Assembly (NCBI GenBank): GCA_031308135.1
Contig: JAHLJT010000631.1
Location: 157,683,276-157,747,275 of the forward strand
DNA from: Acheta domesticus
Lineage: Eukaryota > Arthropoda > Insecta > Orthoptera > Gryllidae
DNA: 64,000 nt
Direction: 5' to 3'
A program made the translations under genes and the position numbers. Position 1 is the stretch's first letter, and every line of letters begins with the position of its first letter. Under the pieces are notes generated by a model. The model saw only the letters and a program-made list of their open reading frames with translations, did no database searches and was not told where the DNA came from. This document shows positions 23,339-35,610 of the stretch, in pieces.

Positions 23339-24785
23339 CTAATGGCGCTACAAATGGTACAGACTTTCTCGTATTAGTTTTCTATTTCCATTGATATGGG
23401 CTGGCTATTCGGATTCACCACACACTCGTGCCAGTTGCAATCTATTGCCGCCCAAAGGACATTTTTTAAAAATTGTCTTCATTGTTCGGTGTCTTGAAAG
23501 TAAAACGGAAATATTATTTGAAGAATATTACACAACAGAAAAACCTTGTTTTAAATGGCCATTTTCTTGAACAATTTGGAGTCGTTTTTTAACAATATGG
23601 CGTTTAAGCGCTACTGTAAATGCGAAAATAGAAGTTTTTTCGAAAGTTTCCGAGAAGCTCATTTGAAGTACATCAACTCATAAATACAATAGTGTTTACA
23701 AAATTGCTGGAAATGTGCTTATTAACGGTATGAGATCTTTCCAAAATATTATATTTGTGTAATTTTCGAAAAAACAAAAATTATACCTCAAACGGTACAT
23801 TACATCGTATTAGAGTGCAATTAGCAATATCGTTCTTCGTTTGAACGTATTCTTCGTTTGAAGAAACAATTTGGAGCCATTTATGAGAAAATGCCGTTTT
23901 AGATTTCTGAGAAAGCGGAATTTTCAGAGCTAGTTTTCACAGAAAAAGGTTGACTTTTCGAGAAACATTACTTGACATAATTAAAAGCACTTGTACTCAC
24001 AAATATAATGATGTGAACAAAACGTCGCTTGTGTAAATATTAACGACATGAAAGATAAGTAAACAAAATTGGTTTTTTGTAATTTGTTGAAAAAACAAAA
24101 CAACAGAACCACATGATTTTGCCATCTCATAGAGTATATTAGACACTACCAAAGTTTAAAAACACATTTGGAGCTGTTTTTGAGAAAATCTTGTTTTCGT
24201 ATTTTTTTTTAAATTGCACATATTGCACGCAGGATTGCGCGAAAACTACTAAATTATCAAAAAATGTACAGGACCTTTATACATGTATTTCTTTAATTTT
24301 GTAGTTGTAGGAAGAGGCCGAAACAATTCAAACTTTTGCCATTTTAGAAAATTCAGAGTTAACCGTGAAAATTGAACGCATGCAACCTTAATAAATGCAT
24401 TTTACTCTATTTTCCCAAAAATTACAGAAAAGGTGTGGCGCCATTTTGGAAAAAATTGAATATGTCCGGGGGGGTTCATGTAACCTACCCAAAATTTTAC
24501 AGAATCTTTTTAAAAATCTTGTAGTTTTGACTGAAACCAGATAAACAGGGGTTTCTTCAATTTGAAAAAGTCTACGTAAGGTTTAGGCGCTTGTGGTGTT
24601 CACAGACGGACGGAGGACGGACGGACAGGCGTTTTGCTTTCAATTGTTTTTTCGGTACCAAGGACCGTAAAAACAAGGATTCAGTCTACACCACGTGTTA
24701 TGAGATTTTTTTTAATTTATCAACTGGTTTTATCCACTTTTTCGTTATCAGGGCCCGGCAAAATTCGCTAATTTTCCGCAGAAAA
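23339..24785 (+). repeat. Foldback family, left arm of element A (copy 1)
   Basis: It starts with the left end CTAATGGCGCTACAAATGGT, then several diverged ~200-250-bp modules (each with 'aaaatggcgtttaa', 'ttcgaaaagt' and 'ctaattgcac' type boxes in inverse order), the box 'tctttaattttgtagttgta' at about 24,290, a GGAC microsatellite (24,603-24,628) and the core-edge motif ending 'gcaaaattcgc' at 24,768. The palindromic core present in copy 2 is missing here. The next family member begins at once at 24,786. Confidence 0.8.
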
Positions 24786-25833
24786 CTAGTGGTGCTACAG
24801 AATGGCACAGACTTCCCCGGATTAGTTTCCTATTTATTTCGGTCTGGGCCAGTTATACGGAATTGCAACATATTCGTGCCAGTTGTCATCTATCGCCGTC
24901 CAAACAACAATTTTTTTCACATTTTCTTAATTTTTCGGTTTCCTAATGGTAGAACGGAAATATTGATTTTAGAATATTAGAAAACAAAAAACAAAATCTC
25001 GAAATATCAATTTTCTTTGAAAAATTCGGTGTCTTTTTTAAGAAAATGGCGTTTAAACGGTCTTTAAAATGCGAAATTTAAAGCTCTTTTTCACAGAATT
25101 TTTTTGAGTTTTCGAAAAACGTCAATTAAATTCATTTGAAGCACATACACTCAAAAATACAAAAGCCTCTATAAATTCTTGATAATGTGCAAATTAAAGT
25201 TGTGAGAGATCTTTAAAAAAATTAAATTTGTATAATTTTTGAAAAAAAAACAACCCAAAATGAACTTTAGATCAGATTAAAGAACGCAATTTGCACTATT
25301 CGTTCGAAAATTTTCAAGAAAAAATGTTGAGTCATTTATGAGAAAATGGCGTTTAAACGTTTCTGAAAACGCGAAATTTTGAACTAAGTTTCATAGAAAA
25401 CGATTGCGTTTTCGAGAAACGTTACTTAACATTTTTTAAAGCACATGGACCCATAAATGTAATTAAGTGAACAATTGCCACTAGTATAAATATTAATGAC
25501 GTGGGAGACAAGTAAAAAAAATTTAATTTTTGTAATTTTTAGAAAACAAAAGAATAAAGCAATTAGTGTTTATGTCATCACATAGAGTACATTAGGTACT
25601 CTCCTTATCAAACGTTTAAAGAAAAAATTGGAAGGTGTTTTTTACCAAATCTTGTTTTTGAAAATTTTAAAAATTGCACAAATTGCACGCAATATTACGC
25701 GAAAACTACTAAAATTTCCAAAATATGAACAGGACCTTAATGAAAACTCGCAATGGAGTACAAATTTTATTGGAAGGAAAAATCGGTATCTTTAATTTTG
25801 TAGTTGTAGGAAGACGCCGAATAAAATGTCACC
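24786..25833 (+). repeat. Foldback family, left arm of element B, cut by a LINE (copy 1)
   Basis: The left end CTAGTGGTGCTACAGAATGG is followed by arm modules and the 'ggtatctttaattttgtagt' box at about 25,787. It is truncated at 25,833 by the I-type LINE. The undisturbed allele continues at 46,020-48,347. Confidence 0.8.
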
Positions 25834-26010
25834 GAGTCGCATCCTGACCGCCGTGGTGGCCGGACGCTCCGTTCGCTCCAGGCTCAATCACGTTGTGTGC
25901 GTTCACTGTCTCAGTGGTTGTCAGTGCAATGTTAAACGTGGTAGAAGTGGAGTATTGTTACATGAAGTGATATTGCTTAACTAAGTGAAAAGTTCTTTTT
26001 CGTGATCATC

Positions 26011-27571
26011 ATGGAGCCCTCTCAAGTTCATCAATCTTCAGGAGACCAGAACAGTAAGACAACCATTAACTATGCTAAAGTTACCATGCAATCTCTCTTT
26101 CCAAAGAAAGAAAATGCTATCATCATAGACTCGGCAAATAGTGCACCAATAGTAGAATTTATTGAAAAGTTATCAACTAAGTTAATCCTTCTCATATTAA
26201 GTTTGCTTCGAAAATATCGAACAACAGACTCTGTGTGTACCTATCCAGCAAAGATGTCGCAGATGATCTAGTCTACAATCATAAGAACACTTGTTGTGGC
26301 TAATCAAGTATTCCTCATAAGACCATTAATCTCCAGGAACAAAGAATTATTCTGTCAAATGTTTGCCCGAGTATACCGCATCAAGTTATTGAAGAAGCAT
26401 TACTAACATTCGGTGTTAAAACTGTAGTACCGTTAACATTTCTTCGTGCTGGATTTAATCAATCCCAACTTGAGCCACATCCTCAGTTTTCGCCGACAAA
26501 CATTTGTTTCACCGGATGATGAACATAAATTACCTGAATCATTTCAAGTATTTATGGATAATGTCCCCATTGGATATATGTAACCCCTGATGTTCGTATT
26601 TGTTTTTTGTGTAAAAATCAGGGCCACATTGCTAAAAACTGTCCAAATCCATGTAACTCCCAATTAACTAATACCCTACCTCTCCCTACGGAAGTAGAAA
26701 TCACAGAATCAAATAATGAGAGTTTTGATCATTCTAATAATGTTTCTCCCAATGCATTTGAAACTACTCTTCCCGAGAGCGAACTGAACGAAAGTTCTAG
26801 CCCTAACCTTGGCCTTGACAGCTTCCCCCCTCTACTTACCTCTCCTCCCCTCGAGCCGACCGTGAGAAACCTAGTTGCCTCAATGAAAACTCAATGGACG
26901 TTGACCTTTCCTGCAACACTGTCAGATTAAAGAGACCGTTATCTACTGTAAGCTCGAATACAGAACTGATTAGCAATCAGTCAGACAGCGAGATTGACAG
27001 TAACTCGGAAACCTCTGACATGGATGATAAAAATGTGGAGAATAAAGAAAAAATAAAGAAACAACCCTCCAAAAATAAGAAAAACATTGAAAATAGAGTA
27101 ACCAATTCCACCCTCACTGATTCTGTTAATAACAAGTTAGAAACTGAGGAAACCCTGGACCATAAAAAAACCAACCCCAAGAAAAAGAAGAAAGAAGACA
27201 AAGAAGACCCCTCTACTTTAGAACAAACATCAACAAAATCAATAATGAATTACTTGTTCCAGCTAAAGACTTCATAGAAACTAACCAAGACAAATTTCCA
27301 CTTAATTTTCAACAACTCACATCATTTATAGAAAACTCTTATGGTGCCCGAGATCCAATAATCATTGCTAAAGACCATACCAAAGACATTGTTGGTTTAA
27401 TTTTAATGATGAAAGACACATATCCATACCTCACTGCAAGATCAATAAAAAGCAGGTTGACTAGAATAACCAAAAAGCTTAAAGAGCTACACAACAAGTT
27501 GAAAATAGTGAGACAGATACCAGCATGGAGAAGTCAATCATTGACACTAATTAAATTATTACATTGTCAAT
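26011..27571 (+). pseudogene. ORF1 (gag-like, CCHC zinc knuckle) of I-type LINE, broken
   Basis: ATG at 26,011 opens 'MEPSQVHQSSGDQN' and runs to a stop near 26,271. A frame change picks up 'LCVYLSSKDVADDLVYNH'. Further broken blocks ('EQRIILSNVCPSIPHQVIEE', then 'TFVSPDDEHKLPESFQVF') lead to the zinc knuckle CFLCKNQGHIAKNC (about 26,598-26,640), a canonical C-x2-C-x4-H-x4-C. A long Asn/Ser/Glu/Lys-rich tail follows, and a conserved-looking C-terminal block 'DPIIIAKDHTKDIVGLIL'. In this family the protein binds the element RNA in ribonucleoprotein particles. At least three frame breaks are visible, and the end coordinate is approximate. Confidence 0.88.
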
Positions 27572-27690
27572 GATTTTTATTCAAGACTTGGAAGTATACA
27601 ACATTTGAAGAATTTAAAGGAGGATGCTCACTTACAAGAAGACACAGAACACACTTCATCTGATTAATTTTTAAACAACTTATTACAAGC

Positions 27691-30330
27691 ATGTTGGTAC
27701 TTCAATGGAATGTAAATGGATTTCATACTAGATATGAAAGAATACAATTACTATGCCAGCAATATCTCCCAGAGGTGATATGTATACAGGAAACTAATTT
27801 CAAACTCAACAATAAAGAAAAAATGAAAGGTTTCAAATGCTTCAATAAAAACAGAACAAATTGTCATCATGCGTCTGGTGGAGTGGCTACATTTGTCAAA
27901 GAAAACTTCTCTGCCACCGAATTACACATCAGCTCTGATTTGGAGGCAGTTGCTATTCAAATATCATTCCAATTAATATTTGCATCTGTAATATTTATAT
28001 TCCTAATAGTCATGCATTTGAATCCATAGAGATATATAATATTATAAAACAACTCCCCAAACCGTTCTTATTGTTGGGTGATTTTAACTCCCATAATAAA
28101 TTATGGGGATCCTGTTTTAATGACTCAAGAGGGATGAAGATAAAAACAGTTATTGAGGATACAAACATGATCTTGCTAAATAATGGTCAACCTACCCATA
28201 AAAATATAAGTAGTGGTAACTTTAGTACTATTGACCTCACTCTAAGCTCCACTAATCTGGCTCACAAATGCAGCTGGTGGGTGGAAGGAACACTTTCCAG
28301 TATTCACAAAAGTTGATTTTCCATTTGATGTGGATAGTAACACTTACGGAATCCAAAAATGGAAATTTAGCCAGCTAATTGGAAGAAATAAAGTGACATA
28401 ATCAATACATCCCTTCATGATTTTGACTTCAATAATCTCATGAACGAGAATGTGGATTCCATAGTTACTTCTCAGATATAATTAAACAAGCAGCAAATGA
28501 AGCAATAGGAACTTATCTTTGAAGACCAAATTGTTCCATGGTGGAATGAGAAGTGTAAAGAAGCTATTAAAATATTCAATCATGCTTACAACCGGTACAA
28601 AAAACATAAAACTGACGATAACAAAATTGAATACAAACGAACAAGAGCTCTCACCAGAAGAATCCTTAAAGAGAGTAAAAGCAACTCCTGGAAAAATTTT
28701 GTGTCGTCTATTAGCTCGAACAATAGTATAAGAGAATCATGGAAGAAAATAAATGCAATTCAAGGACACAAAAGATATAGCCAGATACATTTATTCAAGA
28801 CGGAAATAAAATCATTGCACAATCTGCAGATATTGCCAACGTACTAGCTGATACTTTTGTCAGAAATTCTAGCTCTCAGAACTTCTCCGATGTCTTTCAA
28901 GAATATAAAAATGAAGAAGAAAAAGAAGAACTTCCTGATGATTATGATGACAAATGCTCACCCCTTCAACTAAATAATCCCATAACCATGGAAGAACTTC
29001 TTACGACCATTGAATCCACCAATAATTCCTCTCCTGGTCCGGACAATATTCCGAATATCCTCATCAAAAATATCCCCACACTTGGAAAGGAAGTTTTACT
29101 AGATGTATATAACTATATTTGGACGAAAAGGGTATTTCCCAAGATCTGGAAGATGGCCATAGTAGTAACTGTTGCTAAACCTGGTAAAGACCCATCCAAA
29201 TCTGATAAACTACCGTCCTATATCACTTACATGTAACATGTGCAAAATACTCGAGAAAATTGTCAACAAACGTCTCAGATGGTTCCTTGATACTCAGAAA
29301 ATCATAAATGATAATCAATTCGGCTTTCGATCTGGACACTCCACTATGTCACATCTAATTAGTGTTGATAATCAAATTCATAAGGCATTCATGAACAATC
29401 AACACGTAATTGCTGTTAGCCTGGATATAGAGAAAGCGTACGACATGGTATGGAACGACACATCTTGAAGATTTGCAGATAATAGGAATAAAAGGAAATA
29501 TGTATGCTTTTATTAAAAACGTTTCTCTTGATCGCAAAATTACAAGTTAGGATCAATGGGCAACTTTCAGTAATGCCATATTTTCTTATAATAAACTGGT
29601 GGTTGAACCCCCTTGTCTATATCATTAATTGATAGTAGGAAAAGAGTCACGCTTAGAACGGATCCTTGAGGTACACCATTTTAAATCTGTTTAATATCTG
29701 ACATTACTGATGACATTACTGTACTAAGCAAAGGAAAATCTATCCCATCTACTCAAAAGACCATGCAAAAAGCACTAAACACAATTTTTGAATGGTCTTT
29801 GAGCACAGGGTTTAAATTTTCTGCCAAGAAAACAGAATGCATGTTTTTCTCAAAGAGAATTGATACAGTATCTCCTAAACTCCAGCTTGGAAACTCAACC
29901 CCTTCGCTTGTCAACAAAATGAAAATTCTTGGACTACAATTTGACCCAAAATTAACTTGGAAGATCCACATAGAAGAACTAATAATGGAATGCAAGAAGA
30001 GACTTAACGTTTATTAAATGCCTCTCCAACAACAACTGGGGTGCTGATAAAAACCTCCTGCTATTAACATATAAAGCTATCATTCGATCAAAAATCGATT
30101 ATGGTCACTCTTATACCAATCTGCTAACAAAAAAGAGCTGAGGAAAATATAATCGATACACAATAAGGGCTTAGAATATGCACTGGATGCTTCCAACACA
30201 CCACCCATTAGGAAGTATACTTATTGAAGCACAAGAAACCTCATAACCACCGAAGGAAAACTCTCAATCTCAAGTATGCGCAAAGCTGCCTCGTCTACTA
30301 ACCCTATAATACACAATGACATTTTCCTCA
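27691..30330 (+). pseudogene. ORF2 (endonuclease-reverse transcriptase) of I-type LINE, broken and internally inverted
   Basis: ATG at 27,691 starts 'MLVLQWNVNGF', the opening of an APE-type endonuclease. 'ICIQETNF', 'LLLGDFNSHNKLWGS' and 'STIDLTLSS' follow with frame changes. The reverse transcriptase has 'SPGPDNIPNILIKN' (~29,030), 'YRPISLTCNMCKILEK' (~29,200), 'NQFGFRSGHST' and 'SLDIEKAYDMVW' with a catalytic aspartate. The block coding GVPQGSVLS lies on the opposite strand (29,660-29,677 holds GVPQGS). The FADD/YADD box is degraded to ITDD at 29,703-29,714. The thumb region 'KMKILGLQFDPKLTW' and a 'GLRICTGCF' block are recognisable. The APE nuclease would nick DNA and the RT would copy the RNA at the target; this copy cannot. 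Confidence 0.9.
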
Positions 30331-30565
30331 GCTTACAGAATATCTATAATAGTCAATTTCGAATATAAACCTATGTACATTAAAATAACCCCGCAACTTA
30401 AAGAACTAACATTAAAAGTATAAGTCCCTAAAACTAGACAACTTCCCATACCACCATTGACCTAGAAAAATGACATTAAGCTCTATCACTCACTGATTAT
30501 AACAATAGCAATTTACAAAAGATGATTGGAAACACACAATTTAAAGAAGTATCCGAAGTATAAAA

Positions 30566-31565
30566 NNNNNNNNNNNNNNNNNNNNNNNNNNNNNNNNNNN
30601 NNNNNNNNNNNNNNNNNNNNNNNNNNNNNNNNNNNNNNNNNNNNNNNNNNNNNNNNNNNNNNNNNNNNNNNNNNNNNNNNNNNNNNNNNNNNNNNNNNNN
30701 NNNNNNNNNNNNNNNNNNNNNNNNNNNNNNNNNNNNNNNNNNNNNNNNNNNNNNNNNNNNNNNNNNNNNNNNNNNNNNNNNNNNNNNNNNNNNNNNNNNN
30801 NNNNNNNNNNNNNNNNNNNNNNNNNNNNNNNNNNNNNNNNNNNNNNNNNNNNNNNNNNNNNNNNNNNNNNNNNNNNNNNNNNNNNNNNNNNNNNNNNNNN
30901 NNNNNNNNNNNNNNNNNNNNNNNNNNNNNNNNNNNNNNNNNNNNNNNNNNNNNNNNNNNNNNNNNNNNNNNNNNNNNNNNNNNNNNNNNNNNNNNNNNNN
31001 NNNNNNNNNNNNNNNNNNNNNNNNNNNNNNNNNNNNNNNNNNNNNNNNNNNNNNNNNNNNNNNNNNNNNNNNNNNNNNNNNNNNNNNNNNNNNNNNNNNN
31101 NNNNNNNNNNNNNNNNNNNNNNNNNNNNNNNNNNNNNNNNNNNNNNNNNNNNNNNNNNNNNNNNNNNNNNNNNNNNNNNNNNNNNNNNNNNNNNNNNNNN
31201 NNNNNNNNNNNNNNNNNNNNNNNNNNNNNNNNNNNNNNNNNNNNNNNNNNNNNNNNNNNNNNNNNNNNNNNNNNNNNNNNNNNNNNNNNNNNNNNNNNNN
31301 NNNNNNNNNNNNNNNNNNNNNNNNNNNNNNNNNNNNNNNNNNNNNNNNNNNNNNNNNNNNNNNNNNNNNNNNNNNNNNNNNNNNNNNNNNNNNNNNNNNN
31401 NNNNNNNNNNNNNNNNNNNNNNNNNNNNNNNNNNNNNNNNNNNNNNNNNNNNNNNNNNNNNNNNNNNNNNNNNNNNNNNNNNNNNNNNNNNNNNNNNNNN
31501 NNNNNNNNNNNNNNNNNNNNNNNNNNNNNNNNNNNNNNNNNNNNNNNNNNNNNNNNNNNNNNNNN
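30566..31565. other. Assembly gap of exactly 1,000 N
   Basis: The gap is a run of exactly 1,000 unknown bases and separates two contigs. A round number indicates an arbitrary scaffolding gap, so the true distance, and even adjacency, is unknown. Long 'ORFs' reported across it would be artefacts. Confidence 0.99.
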
Positions 31566-31621
31566 AGTTATCCAGACTCCTAATTACTTAGAGGAAATTA
31601 CTTATCGTAATAACCGCCAAT

Positions 31622-31940
31622 AGCGGAGTGGCGTGCGCGCCGGCGCAACGCGTGGCCTTGCGTCACAGAGCTAATCCCGGCGGAGGGGAAACCCGCCCCG
31701 TCTCCCAAACGCGACTACTTGAGCGGCGGCGCCGCCGGCTACAACCTGTTTGCGCGAGCGAGTGAGCGCGATGGGGTTCCCCCTGAGCGGCGAGGCGCGG
31801 CGCGGCCTTCTGGTCCATGCGCCACGTTTCTCTCTTCTGTTTGCCGCGCGGGCCGCGAAACAATCTGGGCTCCCAGCCAAGTTGCGAAGTTTGCGTCAAA
31901 GCTCAAGAAGAAAGCGCGCTCTCCAACGTCTGATATGACA
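31622..31940. other. GC-rich island A (copy 2)
   Basis: Counterpart of 8,445-8,765, with several one- and few-base indels relative to it that shift every reading frame. This supports a non-coding interpretation. Confidence 0.6.
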
Positions 31941-32129
31941 ATCAACTAACATGATTTTCTGGCGATTTTTGAATTATGATTATTCTTTTTTTCTACATTT
32001 CGTGGAAAAGTTAGAGCGATCCGTTCATTTGAGAATCTTTGAGATCGTATACAACGTGTTCAATACGAAGATAAGATGTAGGATATAACGGATTTGGGAG
32101 AGAGGCATGTCTTGATTAGACATCTTTTT

Positions 32130-32960
32130 GCTTTTCACTCTTACGACGATAACATCGTAAGAGAAAATTACGTAAACGTGCGACGGAAAACAGCCACTTT
32201 TCGGCAGGAAAACTCTTATTGCCGTGCTCTGGTAATGAAAAAGTGGATAAATCCTGTTACAATATACGGGGGGGGGATTCTTTAACGCGTGGTGTGGTCA
32301 GAAACCTTGACTACCGAAAAATCGACGGACGGCTAAACGTCGGTCTGTGGTCAATGCTAACGCTAACCGTTCAGCCGATTTTTTTCAAAATTGATATTCC
32401 CAATTGATCTAAATGGTCTCAAGGTTTTGAGAGTTTCAAATGGATATTTTGATTTTGAGGGTAATACATGAAGCCTCAAAAATATTTAAACATTTTCTCA
32501 AAATGACATCAAATGTTTATCAAACTTTGTCTTAGGATAGCGTAAAGGACGCTTAAGAGAAAGGTGCAGGTCTCGTGTTCCTTGATATCCCAGAAATTTT
32601 AAAAATTACATAAATACAATTTTTTGGCGTCTTCCTACAACTATATCGAAAATATAGATATTTTCGTGTATGAAATCTGTTACTTAAAGGGCTTATCTTT
32701 ACGCAGGTTCCTGTTTACTTGTTCGAAAATACGAGTAGTTTTCGAAAAAATATGGTGCGAAGTGTAGGAAAATAAAAACAAAGACTTCTTTTTCTCAAAA
32801 ACCGCTCCAAATTTTCGCTTTAAATTTTTTCCACGGAGAGGAGAAGGGATGCTTAAAAGAACAGCGGTTGGTTTCATTTTCGTTGAACTTTCTAAATTTT
32901 CAAAAATTGCAAATTTAGAAATAATGCGAAAAAGTAAGTTTTGTAGCCCCACTACGTCTT
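32130..32960 (+). repeat. Foldback-family arm (copy 2)
   Basis: Counterpart of 8,960-9,800, with the same hairpin start, 'ggaaaac' box, poly-G run (shorter here) and two arm modules ending in the inverted 'gtcttcctacaacta' box. Confidence 0.75.
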
Positions 32961-34849
32961 GAAGGATCCGGGATATAAGTATTAAAACGCTCAAAGAAGT
33001 CTGAATATTCGAAATTGTCCCAATCTTTTTTCAATAAATGATTGGATGTAATAGATGGACTGAATATCTACAGAAAGTAATACTTCATAATACGCATGAC
33101 ATGTACATGATATCCATATGACTCACAAATCCCACGGTCATAAATTACAAGCGTTTGGAATGTTTGTTCCAAACACGCTGTCGTTATTTAAATTGTACAT
33201 ACCAACAAATTACTTTAGATTATCTCCAGCGAGGGATATTAGTGAAGGGCATAACTCGGTGTCTTAATTTACTTGAAATGCGAGGAAGGCCTATCCTCCA
33301 GTCATTGATAAAGAAAACCATTCCTTTTGAATGTTAATGTACTGGTCATATTATTTAACTTACTACTATTAGCTTACCACTAGATAGTACACATAAGTGA
33401 ATAAGATGATAGCTTCGTAATAAGAATACTTCGAGAAGATTATGAAAATTGAGAGAGGACAGAAATTAATCTCGAGAAAAACGAATTTCGTCATATAGTC
33501 AGTCTGCTGGTATCGGCAGTGGGTTCCATCTTACTAGAAACTGTATGTCCAAATATTTGGTTGCAATCTTCAAAAACACTCACTTGTCAGAGATATGTTG
33601 AGAAAATCAAATCAGGGTAGAAAAATCGCTAAAATGTCAATGATAAAATGTTCAAGGACATAGTGCATGAAACGGAAGAGGGAGCTGCTGAGCAGTGTGC
33701 AGGTAAATAAACAAATAAGGTAGTAAGCAAGCAAATAAATAAATAAATCTCTAGATCGTATATTACAAGCGTTTCGAGTGGATGAATTTAGACGGAGGGA
33801 TCGTATATCTAACCTGCAACACATTTCAGTAATGTGATTAAAATCCAAATGCAAATGAAATCTGATATTAATAAACTGTTAGGTGTGGTTGGGATGTACT
33901 AAGGGAAGGCCAGAAAAGTTCCCATGAAGCAATTGATTCGATTAAGATCTTAATTTAAATAAGTTTAAATTTTATTGTTAAAAGGTAAAAACAGTTTGCG
34001 ACGTATGAAGAGACCTGCGCACTCACTCGAACCAAATGACAGGACATCTTAACAATCAGACACAAATATCTGGGAAATTATGTAGACAAACAACGCAACT
34101 TATATTTGCTATAAGAAGTTACCAGATATAGCCGTTGGGAGAAAGAGTAAGAACATTAATCATTAACGCAAGCGAAGAAAGGTATTTAAACTGTGAATTG
34201 CCCCAGATGTCTCTCTAATTATATTACAAATTATATATATAATATTATATTAGACATTGTTATCACTAAATCACATTATACAAAGTTTTTATTTCTTTTC
34301 GTATCAAATGATAGAGGAAAAGGATAGGTGCAGTTAAAAATATGTTGTTAAATTTTTGCGTGTTGAGAAACTTTCAAAGACTTTTCGAGAAACAAAAACA
34401 ATAATATCTTCTATTTCCCATAGCAGATATTTATTGGAAATTTTACCAAATTATATCAACAGGTATTCATGGATGGTCCTTCACTCGTCAAAAAAAACAA
34501 AACAAAAAAAAAAAACGAATATATTTCGCCGTAAAAATCTTCTGAAAGAATGGGTAGAATAATGTTGTTTTTTCTTGTGCTTATAACTGACAGCCAATAT
34601 TCGTGAAAGTAAAACAAATGCCAATAGATTTAACACATGCAATACTAAAATAAATTTCATCAATGCAAGCTTTTAATCATTTCCCAAAAGAAGTTCCACG
34701 GACCACTGTATTCTGTGAACAGACACTCACTCTAGCCAACAACTGCACCTCACTTTTTCTGAATGACTCACATACGCTTGACCTTCTCGGGCCTTTCCTA
34801 ACCTCAAAGCATCAAGGCCAACGAAAAAGCCTAACAACGGCACCCATCC
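32961..34849. other. Unassigned AT-rich stretch (copy 2)
   Basis: Counterpart of 9,801-11,699, including the (AAAT)n run near 33,733-33,748 and the CAAAA-rich run near 34,490-34,516. No gene is recognised. Confidence 0.45.
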
Positions 34850-35585
34850 AAGATCTGAAGCGGCAAGGCGCGCGCCGCCGCTCTTACCTCCCGTGCACAG
34901 GCTTCCTCGGGCGCGGCGCTGCGGCGGCCGCGTGCCGGCTGTCAGGGGCGCCGTCGTCACTCGGGCGGCAGCGAGGAGCGAGAGCGCTTCGCACGTGGGC
35001 ATGGGCGGCAGCCGCGCGGACTTCGTCCCATCGCAATGACGAACGCCCGTCACAGCTGACGCCTCGCTCGCTAGTGCCGGCAGAGCACCGCGCCGCGTTC
35101 TAGCGGCCCGCCACCGCCACCGCCGCCGCCGCCGCCGCCCCTCTTCGACGTCACCGGCGTCTCGCCGCGCCGCTGCTCCCACCCCACAGCTCGGCAGGGA
35201 CGAGGAAAACCTCCAGTATTTAGATCGCCGAGCGACCACAGACTCCTTCGCGTTGCGGAGCGTTTCCCGGTCGCCCGCCAGAGCATAGCTCTTATGCAAT
35301 GAAGAAGTGCGAGCTAAGTAGAACCCGGCACGCAGCGCGCTGCTCCTCGCTGCCATCAGGGTCCCCACGTCGGCCGGGAATAAGAGGCGCGCAGTTGAGG
35401 CGCTGAGCGTTGCGACGTCGCCGGCGCGGGCGGCGGGCGCGCGGGCGGGCGGGGGCGGCGCGGCTGGAGGGGGCACAGCGGGCGGCCTTCGCGGCGGTGC
35501 GTGGAGGGGGGCGACGCGACACGACGAGCCGAGCGAGCGGATTGGAATGGAATGGAGTGGAGCGGAGCGGAGCGGAGTGGCGTAG
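34850..35585. other. GC-rich island B (copy 2)
   Basis: Counterpart of 11,700-12,430, including the CCGCCG run at about 35,108-35,142. Indels against copy 1 are especially dense in this GC-rich part. A 410-codon minus-strand frame at 34,727-35,959 spans this island and part of the minisatellite but is not preserved in copy 1. Confidence 0.6.
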
Positions 35586-35610
35586 GCTGAAGAGAATAGC
35601 CTCGGCTCGT

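Larger units (their letters stand above)
8389..25833. repeat. Large duplicated segment, copy 1
   Basis: Essentially every landmark in this segment reappears in the same order and orientation at 31,566-47,055: GC-rich island, foldback arm, GC-rich island with minisatellite, MITE, Penelope scrap, SINEs, second MITE and foldback arms. By eye the copies differ by sparse substitutions and many one-base indels, mostly in homopolymers. Copy 1 additionally holds a 1.26-kb foldback MITE and a 1.17-kb LINE fragment. It lacks the 455-bp palindromic core found in copy 2. It ends where an I-type LINE begins at 25,834. Interpretation as allelic overlap rather than true tandem duplication is argued in the findings. 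Confidence 0.95.
25834..30565 (+). mobile_element. I-type non-LTR retrotransposon, near full 5' end, cut by assembly gap
   Basis: It begins abruptly inside the foldback arm: copy 2 continues 'ccaccagaataag' where this copy reads 'tcaccgagtcgcatcctg'. A roughly 175-base GC-richer 5' UTR, a gag-like ORF1 and an ORF2 with endonuclease and reverse transcriptase follow. Several frameshifts, stops and an internal inversion make it inactive. The 3' end, including any RNase H domain, is lost in the 1,000-N gap. The absence of 5' truncation makes the 5' UTR with internal promoter likely complete. Confidence 0.92.

Noticed and set aside
30526..31623. Open frames crossing the N runs here and at 55,705-57,060.
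   Set aside because: They consist almost wholly of unknown bases; the frames are artefacts of gap translation.
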